A stretch of DNA of 36,984 nucleotides, taken from IMG/VR virus record IMGVR_UViG_3300027754_000228, positions 1 through 36,984 of that record; one strand, 5' to 3'. The notes under the pieces are model-generated. The model did not search any database and had not been told where the DNA came from. It worked only from the letters and a program-made list of their open reading frames with translations. The stretch is from a virus. This document shows, one piece after another, positions 27,272-35,953 of this stretch (its first letter is position 1; every line of letters starts with the position of its first letter). The position numbers and the translations under genes are program-made.

Positions 27272-29285
27272 CCCGCCGACTGCGCCCGCGCCTGCGCCTG
27301 CGTCGGCCCCGCCGTCCGCCGTGCGTCCGCTGTCGCCGGAGGATCTGACCTTTTGGCGAGCGGAAATTGACCGCGCCCGCACCCTGCGGAACGACGTGAT
27401 TGCCCGGTGGGATAGCGTCGGCAATCTGGAACGCTACACCCCGGAATCGGTCAAGACGAACAACAACCTGCTCGATGCGCGGGTGAACGTCGCCAAGGAC
27501 TTTTCGGACGTGGAGCGCAAGAAGGCCGCGCTGTTCTACGACACGCCCGAAATTGCGCTGGTGCCGGACCCCGGCACCGATGGGTCGCTGCTCCCGCTCC
27601 ATGCGGAGTTCCTGAATACGTTGCTCTCGAGCAAGCAGATGGACGCAAAAGCGACCGTGCTGCCGACGATTCAGGATTGTCTGGTGGCGTTGCAGCCCGT
27701 GCCCACGGAAATTGGCTACAACTCGGTCACGGTGCAGGTCGAACAGCCGGTGGTGGACCCGATGACGGGGCAACCGGCGATCGATCCGATGACCGGGGCC
27801 CCGCAGATGCAGTCGGTGCCGGTGATCGTCTGGGAAGAGTTCTTCTGGCGGCGGGTGAGCCCGAAAGCGCAGTTGATCCCCGTCCAGATGCGCGACACGA
27901 TCTACGACCGGGCCCCCTGGTTGGCGTTTGAGTGGCGCAAACCGTTGTCGCAGGTGCGCCGGCAGTTCCAACTGCCCGAGACGTTTACCGGCGGGGGAGA
28001 TAGTGGTCGGGAACGGCCCTATTTCCAGCCCATTGGCGCGTCCACAGAAGACAGCGAACCGATGGTCAGCGGCGTCAAGCTCTGGTATCGAGCCGCGTTT
28101 CGTGATCCCGAGGTCACGCACCCCGAGATCATCCGCGAGCTCGAGCTCATTGAGGGCTACGACCTGCCGGTGGTGCATCGAGACTCTCCGTATCAGTCGG
28201 TGAACCCGCAGACCGGCCGGCTGACGCCGGATTCGCTGACCGGCTACCCGGACCACCCGCTGGCGTTGCGGGATCTGACGGATTCGCCCTATGTGGCCGC
28301 GGATTGCACCCTGACCGGCCCGTTGACGCGGGAACTGAACAAGTCACGGACGACGAACATCCAGCAGCGCGACGGGTCGAAGCTGCATGTGTTCTACGAC
28401 CCGTCCAAGGTCAATGAGGACGTGCGCTCGCAGATTGAACAGGGCGATGCCCCGACGATGATCCCGGTGATGCCGGGGGCGCTCGATGGCGGCACCGACC
28501 GCATGATGGCGCAAGTGCCGGCGTTGCAGCAGTCTCGGGATTCGTTCACCACGCAGCAAATCATCGAACACGACCGGGCGGATATTCTCGGGATTAACTC
28601 CAACACGGTCGGCGGCAGTTCGCGGGGGTCCAAGACCGCGACCGAAGTCCAGAACGTCCAGCGCAACACCGACGCCCGCTTTGAGCAGGAACGTCAGCGG
28701 GTGCTGGAGTGGTGGATTAAGGGCGTCCAGAAGCTCTCGGCGCTCGTCCTGCGCTACGGCGACCGCCTGGCGGTGGAAATCCTCGGCCCGCAGCGGGGGC
28801 AGCAGTGGGTGCAGAGCAAGGCGCAGTTCGGGCCGTTCAGTTTTGAGGTCGTGATCGACTCCGGCAATTACACCGACATCGAATCCCGCAAGCGCCAAGA
28901 TTTGCAACTCTATAACTTGACCGCCAAAGACCCGACGCTGAATCGGAGTGTGGTGCAGGCGCGATTGGCGACGGACTTTGGTCTGAACCCCGCCGAATGG
29001 CTGATCACGAAGCAGCCGGAAGATAAGCCGGAAGCACCGACCGTCTCGATTGCCGTGAAACCTGAAGATCTCGATCCGGCGCTGCCGTCGTATGTGGGCA
29101 CCTACGCGATCTTGACGGCGGGGGGAGTCAAAGGCTTACCCCCGCCCCAACCGATGATGGGCATGGCCCCACCGCCGCAGCAACCGAATCAGCCCGGTCA
29201 CGGCGGCATGGCGGAACTTCAGCCGCGGCTGAACCAGCACCAGATGGATGAAAGCGGAGCAAACCCCGGACCAGCGGTGAACTGA
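27249..29285 (+). CDS. Portal protein
   Basis: A 678-residue protein. The N-terminus is Pro/Ala-rich (1-30). A helical region follows with RKKAALFYDTPEIALVP, a pattern of podovirus portals, then a wing with P-M-T-G-Q repeats (180-200). The centre and C-terminal half hold long helices (about 430-510, SRGSKTATEVQNVQRNT) for the stem and crown. A Pro/Gln-rich tail ends it. Portals form the dodecameric DNA gate at one capsid vertex and bind terminase and adaptor. It overlaps the nuclease by 23 bases and precedes cargo genes, as in P22-like phages. Length suits the family. Confidence 0.85.
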   Translation: MLEESSPNPPTAPAPAPASAPPSAVRPLSPEDLTFWRAEIDRARTLRNDVIARWDSVGNLERYTPESVKTNNNLLDARVNVAKDFSDVERKKAALFYDTPEIALVPDPGTDGSLLPLHAEFLNTLLSSKQMDAKATVLPTIQDCLVALQPVPTEIGYNSVTVQVEQPVVDPMTGQPAIDPMTGAPQMQSVPVIVWEEFFWRRVSPKAQLIPVQMRDTIYDRAPWLAFEWRKPLSQVRRQFQLPETFTGGGDSGRERPYFQPIGASTEDSEPMVSGVKLWYRAAFRDPEVTHPEIIRELELIEGYDLPVVHRDSPYQSVNPQTGRLTPDSLTGYPDHPLALRDLTDSPYVAADCTLTGPLTRELNKSRTTNIQQRDGSKLHVFYDPSKVNEDVRSQIEQGDAPTMIPVMPGALDGGTDRMMAQVPALQQSRDSFTTQQIIEHDRADILGINSNTVGGSSRGSKTATEVQNVQRNTDARFEQERQRVLEWWIKGVQKLSALVLRYGDRLAVEILGPQRGQQWVQSKAQFGPFSFEVVIDSGNYTDIESRKRQDLQLYNLTAKDPTLNRSVVQARLATDFGLNPAEWLITKQPEDKPEAPTVSIAVKPEDLDPALPSYVGTYAILTAGGVKGLPPPQPMMGMAPPPQQPNQPGHGGMAELQPRLNQHQMDESGANPGPAVN

Positions 29286-29286
29286 G

Positions 29287-31557
29287 ATGCTGCTGAACGA
29301 GGAGCAGGAACTCGAGCAGGACGCCTTACTCGCGCAGTTAGGCATCCAGCCGCCTCCGCGCCCTGATGTGAAAACGAAGAACGCCAAGATGCTCGAGGCG
29401 CTCAGGGCGCTGGTCGATGCCGGCGCTCCGCAGCGTCCGGTGGTGTCAGGGCCGCGCCCCCCATCGCTCGGTGGTCGGCGTCTCCCTGATCTGCCTCCCG
29501 AGGGCGGCGAAATTCTCGGACGCGCCAAGAGCCTGCCGGATTTCCTGAATAACACCCCGCTCGGGCTGTTGGGCGATGTCAGCAACCCGATGGAGAACAT
29601 GGACGCGGCGGGCCCGGTGGCGGGCGTCGTTAAAGGTGCCGCGGCGACGGCGAAGTCGGCCACGCGGGCGATGCTGGACGAGGCATTCCCGACGTTCGAC
29701 GCCTACGCGAAAAAGAAGGGGTTCCTACAGCCGCAGACCGTGCTGGAGCGGTTGCTCGCGCATCCGTCCGCGACACCAGAGATGATCGCGAAGGCGGAAG
29801 CGATGGTCGCGAACGGTCAGAAACTAAAACCAGCCGAAGTGGTGGACGTGCTGAGTGGCGTGAAACATGACCGCGGACGTGTGCTGAGAAAAGGCGTCTC
29901 GCAAGTCACGAAGGAGAACATCCCTGGTGCGCCCCTCTGGGTCACGTCTCCCGCAAAGGAACGCGAAGCGGCTGATGGCTACCTGCAACTGATGGAAGAG
30001 GGAGCGCCAGGGCGCAACTTCTATCGCGATTCAGGGGCGAAGTTGTTTCACCTCAGTGGTGAGAATGCCGACACCGCCAACCTGCTCGGCATCGGGGCGT
30101 CAGCCACGTCACCGACCACAAGTGTCGGCGCGAATACCGGGTTTATATTCAAGGGTCACGGGCAGGCTGTCGCGGGTGTGCCGGTTAAAACGGGACGATT
30201 CCCCGGCAATATGTCGAAGCCCATCACGGCCGCGCACGCGGGCGACAACTCGACATACCTCGGGCCGAAGCGTGATCCGTTCGTGCGACAGATCGCGATG
30301 GGCGGTGGCTATGCGACACCAGAGCAGATGACCGACCGTGCGGTTCACGACATCTGGGAAGGCGAAGCGTGGAAGTACGTCGAGCCAGACGGTACTCCGA
30401 TCCGCCGTGGGTTCACGCCTGCGGAGCATCGGTGGATGGACAAGATGACCGATCAGGCCATCGTGGACGCCAACAAACGTCAGGTGGCCGGCTTCACTGA
30501 CTGGGACGCGGGAACCGGGCAGGCGTCAACGTGGACGGGCGCAAAGATCCGTGCCGGCGATATTGAACCGGGAGACGCAGCGAAGTCATTTGCCGACTAC
30601 ACGCCACGCTACGAGATGCAGATGGGTCGCGAGTCGCGGCCTGGCACATCGACAGGGCACCTGGCCGGCTTAAAAGACCTACCACCAGCCGTGCAGCAGG
30701 AGTATCACGATGGCGTGATGGCGATCACACTGGACGCCAAGGGGCGTGATCGGTCTTGGCTGGAAAAGGGGTTACCGAGTGAAGGCAGTACGCATGGCCC
30801 CGGCGTGTTTGAGAACGAGATCTCGCCAGGCACCCAAGTGAAGAACATTGTCGGCACCGAAGGCTCCGGGAAGACACGACAGGTGGAAGCGGCCAACATG
30901 GGGTTAGCGCGGGCCAACGAAGCGGAGTACGCACTGCTGAATGTGCAGAACGCGATGGCCGGCAACATGCTGAACGATGGGGCGCTCGCCGCAGAGCGAG
31001 ACATGTTCGACCTGGTCAAGCCGTCAGGGAAACTCGCCGAAGGCGATGACGTGTTGACGCATCCGCGCATCCAGCAGGAACTCATGGCCGGCAATGGCGG
31101 CAATGTGGCGGTCATGCCGATTGACCAGGGTGCAAGGGTCAAGAACATCGGGATGCCGCAGTCCGACTTCGCGTCGTTGATTAAGCAGTTGACGACAGAT
31201 ACGAGCGGCAAGTCGGTCGCCGGGAAAGATATGGGGTTCTACGAGAACCTGCCGTGGAACACGCCGGATAACGAGGTGGGTCAGTTGTATGCGCGGATCA
31301 TCCGCGATGAGATCCCGAACGGCAAGGCCCTCTTCAACAAGAGTGCGCCCGCGAGAGCGCAGGCGCGGCATGACTACGATGCCCAGTTCGCGACGAAGTA
31401 CAACTTGCCCGTCAACGAGAAAATCCAAGAGCTACGCAGAGCGATCGCGCAGCACGGGTTCGATGGCGTCAATCTGGTTGCGAAGAAGTACGGTCTACCG
31501 CTGGCGGCGGTGATGCTGATGGTCCAGCAGGCGATGGGCGAGGAGCCAGCTTCGTGA
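29287..31557 (+). CDS. Large putative virion cargo protein (polyvalent type)
   Basis: A 756-residue protein. Residues 9-18 (LEQDALLAQL) are the cargo motif. Then come a Pro-rich segment, an Ala/Gly-rich region (about 95-125), and a large central part (about 200-690) with KLFHLSGENADTANLLGIG, then IFKGHG and MSKPITAAHAGDNSTYLGP, and later KNIVGTEGSGKTRQVE. It ends with AKKYGLPLAAVMLMVQQA, similar to the end of the protein at 32151. I recognise no enzyme; the look is of phage polyvalent proteins delivered with DNA. The GSGKT (about 520) is a P-loop-like string, but no Walker B partner is seen. Confidence 0.65.
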   Translation: MLLNEEQELEQDALLAQLGIQPPPRPDVKTKNAKMLEALRALVDAGAPQRPVVSGPRPPSLGGRRLPDLPPEGGEILGRAKSLPDFLNNTPLGLLGDVSNPMENMDAAGPVAGVVKGAAATAKSATRAMLDEAFPTFDAYAKKKGFLQPQTVLERLLAHPSATPEMIAKAEAMVANGQKLKPAEVVDVLSGVKHDRGRVLRKGVSQVTKENIPGAPLWVTSPAKEREAADGYLQLMEEGAPGRNFYRDSGAKLFHLSGENADTANLLGIGASATSPTTSVGANTGFIFKGHGQAVAGVPVKTGRFPGNMSKPITAAHAGDNSTYLGPKRDPFVRQIAMGGGYATPEQMTDRAVHDIWEGEAWKYVEPDGTPIRRGFTPAEHRWMDKMTDQAIVDANKRQVAGFTDWDAGTGQASTWTGAKIRAGDIEPGDAAKSFADYTPRYEMQMGRESRPGTSTGHLAGLKDLPPAVQQEYHDGVMAITLDAKGRDRSWLEKGLPSEGSTHGPGVFENEISPGTQVKNIVGTEGSGKTRQVEAANMGLARANEAEYALLNVQNAMAGNMLNDGALAAERDMFDLVKPSGKLAEGDDVLTHPRIQQELMAGNGGNVAVMPIDQGARVKNIGMPQSDFASLIKQLTTDTSGKSVAGKDMGFYENLPWNTPDNEVGQLYARIIRDEIPNGKALFNKSAPARAQARHDYDAQFATKYNLPVNEKIQELRRAIAQHGFDGVNLVAKKYGLPLAAVMLMVQQAMGEEPAS

Positions 31558-31687
31558 TGGCCCCAGGGTACCCGTGCTGTTGCACCTTGGCCTTCAGCGC
31601 AGGATCTGGGTCAGCATACGGGCCATCGAGTGACGGGTCGTCTCCACTGGCCCACCGTCGCCCTGCGGCATCGATGTAAATAGTCAT
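31469..31687 (-). CDS. Inverted small gene (moron candidate)
   Basis: A 72-residue - strand protein from ATG 31687 with CGGAG upstream and a TAGAAT box 10 bases further. The first 45 residues look real (MTIYIDAAGRRW, then DPSLDGPYADPDPALKAKV); the rest is Pro/Ser-rich. It overlaps the end of the + strand cargo gene by 89 bases. A lone reversed gene with its own signals in a late operon is typical of morons, genes expressed from the prophage. Function unknown. The start could also be GTG/ATG further upstream, but no site supports it. Confidence 0.45.
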   Translation of the reverse strand: MTIYIDAAGRRWASGDDPSLDGPYADPDPALKAKVQQHGYPGAITKLAPRPSPAGPSASPPPAVDRTSSQPD

Positions 31688-31758
31688 GACTCCGATTCTA
31701 TCGCGGACCCACAGCGCAAGCGTAATCAACGTATGTGGATACGTGTATAAGTGAATTC
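31688..31758. promoter_or_regulatory. Divergent control region with palindrome
   Basis: Between the reversed gene and the next + strand gene. It contains ACGTAT-GTGG-ATACGT (31729-31744), a perfect 6-base inverted repeat, and TATAAG (31746-31751) just before the + strand ATG. On the - strand, TAGAAT serves as a possible -10 box for the reversed gene. The palindrome could be an operator or a small hairpin. Confidence 0.45.
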
Positions 31759-32154
31759 ATGATTTGCGACATCTGCCACGCGGAAATACACGTCGGGGAT
31801 TGGCCGTTTTGTGACGTGGGCGGCGGACACAGCCGCGGCACGAATACCGTCGTGGCCGATGACGTGCCTGGCGGGTTCGTGGTCGAGAACGGCTTCGACC
31901 GCCCCACACGTTTCGACAGCAAATCGGATCATCAACGCGCCTTAGCTGCTCGAGGGCTCGAGTTGCGCGTCAAGAATGCCGGCCCCGAGGACAAGATCAT
32001 CTCCCGCTGGGATACGGTCGATCTCGACGCGGCCAAGACGTTGCTGGAGCGTGGCCCCCAGGCGCGGCGTGAGAGGGCTGACCGCTGGCCGCTGGCGACC
32101 GAACCGATCACCGTCACGGTGGGCGGGGTCATTACGTCCAAGGATCTTGCGTGA
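31759..32154 (+). CDS. Zinc-ribbon protein of the head cluster
   Basis: A 131-residue protein from ATG 31759. CDICH (residues 3-7) and W-P-F-C (15-18) with following Gly/His form a zinc knuckle of the type found in small phage proteins next to portal and capsid genes. The middle is acidic and the C-terminus Arg-rich. The GTG 31735 start would add eight residues but has no ribosome site. It overlaps the ADP-ribosyltransferase-like gene by GTGA. Role unknown. Confidence 0.65.
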   Translation: MICDICHAEIHVGDWPFCDVGGGHSRGTNTVVADDVPGGFVVENGFDRPTRFDSKSDHQRALAARGLELRVKNAGPEDKIISRWDTVDLDAAKTLLERGPQARRERADRWPLATEPITVTVGGVITSKDLA

Positions 32155-33338
32155 CGAATCCGCTGGAGCGGGACGCGCTGTTGTCACTGCTCGCGGGTGG
32201 CCGTATGGAGCAGTCACGGGGGCCGATGATGCGGAACCCGACGCCCGACTGGCTGAAGCGGGAGAACGACAGCGTGTTCGATTCCATGCCTGAGAAGGCA
32301 GCGAAAGCGCTGCTGCGGCTGTTGGGTGCCGACGACCCGAGCGGTCAGGTGATTGGCATCGCCGCTCCGGTGGAGGTGCCTGGTGGTGTCGCGTCACCCC
32401 TGAAACGGGCGGCTGATGCTGTCGGTGGCGCGGTCAAGAAAGGCATCAAAGCCTTTCACGGCTCCCCGCATGACTTCGACCAGTTTTCGTCGGCCAAGAT
32501 CGGGACGGGCGAAGGAAACCAGTCTTATTTACGTGGGCTGTACATGGCCGAGAAGCCCACGGTTGGGCGCGACTATCGGGACATGTCGCCTGTGGCGGAT
32601 CGTGCTTCCGGTAAACCACTCGATACAGACCTTCGCATCGGTGGAAAGCTGGTTCATGAGTTATATGCAGACATCGAGCGTAAGGCAGCGCGGCTGTCGA
32701 ACAAGGATGCCGAGCCTTTGTATGAGCAATTGTCTGGTCTTGAGTCACTAATGCAGCACGGTGATTTCCTCGGGGTTCAGGAAGCTGCTGAGGCCGGTCA
32801 GGTGACGCCGAGGGCGATGGAGTGGATGAAGTCCATCGAGCCAAAGTTCACGCGCAAGGGCAAGCTTTATGAAGTCTCCATCAACGCCGATCCCGAGGAC
32901 TTCCTCGATTGGGATGCGCCCCTGAGCCAGCAGAGCGAGAAGGTGCGGCAGAAACTACCCGCCTACTTGCAGCCGCAAGAAGGGGAAAGCATGGGCAACT
33001 CGCTGCGAAGGATTCGGATAGACGAAGACCCGGAAGAGAGCCTACGCGCTGCTGGTATCCAGGGCATTAAGTATCTTGACGAAGGCTCCCGTGGGCCATC
33101 GCTTCGCATTGGTCTTTTAAAAGACAGAATTGCGAGAGAGAAAGCCCAAGGTCTTCCGTTTGACCATTGGCAGCAGGAACTGGACGCGCTTGAAAAAACG
33201 CAGTCCACTCGCAACTACGTCGTGTTTGATGACAAGTTAATCAGCATCGTGAAGAAATACGGCATTGCCGCCGCGCTCAGTGGTGGCCTCATCAATCAGG
33301 CGCAAGCCGCCCAACTCAAGAAACAAGGGCACCAGTGA
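32151..33338 (+). CDS. ADP-ribosyltransferase-like virion cargo protein
   Basis: A 395-residue protein from GTG 32151. Residues 5-14 (LERDALLSLL) are the cargo motif. KGIKAFHGSPHDFDQF (97-112), KIGTGEGNQSYLRGLYMAE (about 116-134), GIKYLDEGSRGPS (about 300) and NYVVFDDKLISIVKKYG (about 358-374) form the pattern of phage ART-type polyvalent domains. The H of HGS and the Tyr of GLY are expected NAD-site residues. The C-terminus resembles that of the protein at 29287. Probably ejected with DNA to modify host proteins; activity and target are inferred. Confidence 0.75.
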   Translation: MTNPLERDALLSLLAGGRMEQSRGPMMRNPTPDWLKRENDSVFDSMPEKAAKALLRLLGADDPSGQVIGIAAPVEVPGGVASPLKRAADAVGGAVKKGIKAFHGSPHDFDQFSSAKIGTGEGNQSYLRGLYMAEKPTVGRDYRDMSPVADRASGKPLDTDLRIGGKLVHELYADIERKAARLSNKDAEPLYEQLSGLESLMQHGDFLGVQEAAEAGQVTPRAMEWMKSIEPKFTRKGKLYEVSINADPEDFLDWDAPLSQQSEKVRQKLPAYLQPQEGESMGNSLRRIRIDEDPEESLRAAGIQGIKYLDEGSRGPSLRIGLLKDRIAREKAQGLPFDHWQQELDALEKTQSTRNYVVFDDKLISIVKKYGIAAALSGGLINQAQAAQLKKQGHQ

Positions 33339-33763
33339 TCATTTCCCCCCACGGCAAAGCCCCGCAGCTACAGGTCATGTCCAGCGTCCAGATCAACGCG
33401 ATCCTGGGACTGGAACAGCTGATCCACGCCACCGGCTTGATTCTGACCTGCCCGACCTGTGCCGCGGACGGTCATCCCCAGTTGGACACCGACAACGCCC
33501 CCGAGTCGCCCGTGTGGAAGATTGATTGCGGCTGCCGGCACCGACGGGTCCAGAGCACGGATGTCGGGCGGGCGATGGATGCCGATGGCGAGCTCATGCT
33601 GTCGGCGGAGAGCATCCTGTCGTCCCTGAACCTTGTGCTGCGCTGCCCGGAGAGACGATGCCTCACCCACCACCTGGAAGTCACACGGGAACCGGAGGCG
33701 GTGATTGTCCGCTGCCGGTGCGCGAAGACGACGCTCCGCGCCCCCCAGCCGACCCGCCACTAG
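33335..33763 (+). CDS. Cys-rich hypothetical protein
   Basis: A 142-residue protein from a GTGA overlap. CPTC (39-42), C-G-C (65-67), C-P-E-R-R-C (about 103-108) and C-R-C (about 126-128) give at least eight cysteines and a likely zinc fold with two ribbons. A helix lies between (Met/Ser/Leu). No family. Placed between the ART-like gene and the scaffold, it may be a small virion or assembly factor. Confidence 0.6.
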   Translation: MIISPHGKAPQLQVMSSVQINAILGLEQLIHATGLILTCPTCAADGHPQLDTDNAPESPVWKIDCGCRHRRVQSTDVGRAMDADGELMLSAESILSSLNLVLRCPERRCLTHHLEVTREPEAVIVRCRCAKTTLRAPQPTRH

Positions 33764-33876
33764 CGCCCTGTCGCTGCGGATCGACCGGGATCTATCGCCA
33801 ACCCAGCAACACCCGCATATGTGCCACCTGCGGCACGACGGTTCGCGTCATTCTTCCTATCGTGCCGAGGTTTTAG
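33718..33876 (+). CDS. Small zinc-ribbon protein
   Basis: A 52-residue protein from GTG 33718, overlapping the previous gene by 46 bases. C-R-C-G (18-21) and C-A-T-C-G (36-40) with GIYRQPSNTRI between them make a textbook zinc ribbon, followed by a hydrophobic tail. The start is uncertain since no ribosome site is seen. Function unknown. Confidence 0.5.
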   Translation: MREDDAPRPPADPPLAPCRCGSTGIYRQPSNTRICATCGTTVRVILPIVPRF

Positions 33877-33924
33877 TTCCTCGGCTTCGACGCGGTGCGC
33901 GACACAGCCGCAAAGGACTGACGT

Positions 33925-34941
33925 TTGGAAGACACGACTGGCGGATCGTCCGCTGTTGCAGAGGCCCCAGCTTCGGCTGGTGCGAGTAGTCCGACGGTTT
34001 CGGCCGATAGACCGACCTCATTCGCGGAAGCGATGGCGTCGGTGGGAGATGCGGCCCCTCCCGATCCCGGTGACCCGGTTCCTGTAGGGCAGACACCGCC
34101 CGTGGCCGCGACAGCGCCACCGCCCACCGCAGACCTCGCACCGGATGCGTCCGTTCCGACCGCTGATCCCAAGGGCCCGATCCCGTTCGACCGTCACGAA
34201 AGCGCATTAAAGAATGCGCGGACGAAAACGGCGTCCGAGATCACCCAGCAGTTTCAGCAGCAGTACGGCGCTCACGTTGAGCTCGGGAACAGGTTTCAGG
34301 CCGATCCGATTGGGACGATGACGCAACTCCTTCAGGAGTTCAGTCAGCATCCCGAGTATGGCCCCCAGGTCGCTGCCATCGCTGCCCGCACCCTCGGTGC
34401 GCGGCGGGGACAACAGCAGCCGCAGGTGGCTGAGGATACGGAACCACAAGCCGACTATCAGATGCCAGACGGCGAAGCGTTTACGTCAGCCAGACGATTG
34501 GCTGAAATTCGCGCCTACGACCGCCAGCAGATTCTGAAAGAAGTCGGGGAGATGGTGCAGCCGCTGAAGCAGCGGGAACAGCAGCAAGTCGCGCAGGAGC
34601 GGTATCAGGAAGCCACGCAGGCCGCCCACGACCGCATGAGCAAGGTGCTGGCCCCCTACAAGGCGCTGCCTGAATTTACCGAACACCGGCCCGCGATTGC
34701 GGCGAAGGCCAAGTCCTACATGGACGAGGGCCACGACCCGCAAACGGCGTTGGGGTTGGCGGTGACGAGTGTTCTACGTGAGACCGTGATGCCCAGTCGG
34801 ACGGCCCAGAGTCAGCAACAGTTGATGGCCCGAGCGGTAGCGAAATCTACCGGGTCCACCAACGCTCCGGGTACGTCTCCTGCCGCTCCCGCCGGCCGTC
34901 CGCAATCGTTTGCGGAAGGCTTTGGCGCGATTGCGATGTAG
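33925..34941 (+). CDS. Capsid scaffolding protein, putative
   Basis: A 338-residue protein from TTG 33925. AAAGGA eight bases upstream decides this start. Residues 1-95 are Pro/Ala/Ser-rich. The middle is helical with Gln and Glu (about 105-160 and 200-260), a coiled-coil layout usual for scaffolds, which guide coat assembly and then leave. DRPTSFAEAMA near residue 28 and GRPQSFAEGF near 325 are alike, so a short motif appears at both ends. It directly precedes the coat gene. Assignment rests on composition and order. Confidence 0.7.
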   Translation: MEDTTGGSSAVAEAPASAGASSPTVSADRPTSFAEAMASVGDAAPPDPGDPVPVGQTPPVAATAPPPTADLAPDASVPTADPKGPIPFDRHESALKNARTKTASEITQQFQQQYGAHVELGNRFQADPIGTMTQLLQEFSQHPEYGPQVAAIAARTLGARRGQQQPQVAEDTEPQADYQMPDGEAFTSARRLAEIRAYDRQQILKEVGEMVQPLKQREQQQVAQERYQEATQAAHDRMSKVLAPYKALPEFTEHRPAIAAKAKSYMDEGHDPQTALGLAVTSVLRETVMPSRTAQSQQQLMARAVAKSTGSTNAPGTSPAAPAGRPQSFAEGFGAIAM

Positions 34942-34963
34942 ACGGACCCGATAGGGGTCAGTT

Positions 34964-35941
34964 ATGGCAAATCCGAACGTGGGCCAGCAGGTCGCGGCCC
35001 AGTGGCAGAAGGTCATCGGGAGCAAGCCCGAAGACAACATCTTCAAGGAATACTCGTTTCTTGCGCTGCTCGAGAAGAACGGCGCGGCTCCCGTCACCGG
35101 CGGTCGGTCGTTCATCGGGACGATTGAATACGCGGTGAACACCACCGTCAAGGCGATCAGCGATACCGAGTCGCTCGATGTCACCCGTGTCGATGTGTTT
35201 GACGAAGCGGAATACACCGAGCGCCAGTATGGCGGCGTCTTCGTGATCTCCACCTTCGAGGAAGCGATCAACCGCGGGTCGTCGCAGAAGATCGACCTGC
35301 TCGCCGGCAAAGCGGAGAACCTCCGCCAGTCGATGCGGAAGCAGATCAACAGCGATGCCTTCGCGGCCGGCACCGGCTTCGGCGGCAAGTCGCTCGGCGG
35401 CCTCCAGGTGCTGGTCCCGGATGATCCGACCACGGGCACCCGTGGCGGCATCAACGCGGCCACCTACACCTTCTGGCGCTCACAGCAGACCTCGGGCGCG
35501 AAGACCACCTCGGCCTACGACAACCTGCGCTCCTCGATGCGGACGATCAACGTCGCCTGCTCGCTCGGCCAGGGCAACACCACCCCGACCCACTTCCTGA
35601 CGGGTTCGGGCACCTGCAACGGCTACGAGTCGATTCTCGTCGCTAACGAGCGCATCGTCAGCAAGGAGAAGTCGCAGGCCAATGCGGGCTTCGATGACGA
35701 TGCCTTTATGTTCAAGCAGGCCAAGGTGGTCTGGGACAACGACTGCGCCGACTCGCGCATGTATGCGCTGCGGTTCGGGCAGAACGGCTTGCGACTGGCC
35801 TATCAGTCGGGTCACTGGTTCAAGGCGTATCCCGCCGTGGACCCGGCCAACCAGTTGCTGGACGTGGTCAAGATCGAGACCATCTGCCAGTTGGTGACCT
35901 TTAACCCGCGCCACCTCGGCGTCGTAACCAGCATCTCGTAG
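34964..35941 (+). CDS. Major capsid protein
   Basis: A 325-residue protein with AGGGG upstream. Its N-terminal arm, a spine-like helix (SSQKIDLLAGKAENLRQS, 109-126), a central beta-rich part and an end with QLVTFNPRHLGVVTSI suit an HK97-fold coat. It follows the scaffold and precedes a beta-rich decoration-type gene. Codon use is strongly biased to C- and G-ending codons (GGC, ACC, GAC), as for a highly expressed gene. The HK97 fold is inferred from size, position and pattern. Confidence 0.8.
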   Translation: MANPNVGQQVAAQWQKVIGSKPEDNIFKEYSFLALLEKNGAAPVTGGRSFIGTIEYAVNTTVKAISDTESLDVTRVDVFDEAEYTERQYGGVFVISTFEEAINRGSSQKIDLLAGKAENLRQSMRKQINSDAFAAGTGFGGKSLGGLQVLVPDDPTTGTRGGINAATYTFWRSQQTSGAKTTSAYDNLRSSMRTINVACSLGQGNTTPTHFLTGSGTCNGYESILVANERIVSKEKSQANAGFDDDAFMFKQAKVVWDNDCADSRMYALRFGQNGLRLAYQSGHWFKAYPAVDPANQLLDVVKIETICQLVTFNPRHLGVVTSIS

Positions 35942-35953
35942 GGAGCACCAAAC

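Noticed and set aside
30830-30880. P-loop string GTEGSGKT in the 756-residue protein as an ATPase
   Set aside because: There is no Walker B or other nucleotide-binding motif at a suitable distance, so the string alone is weak evidence.
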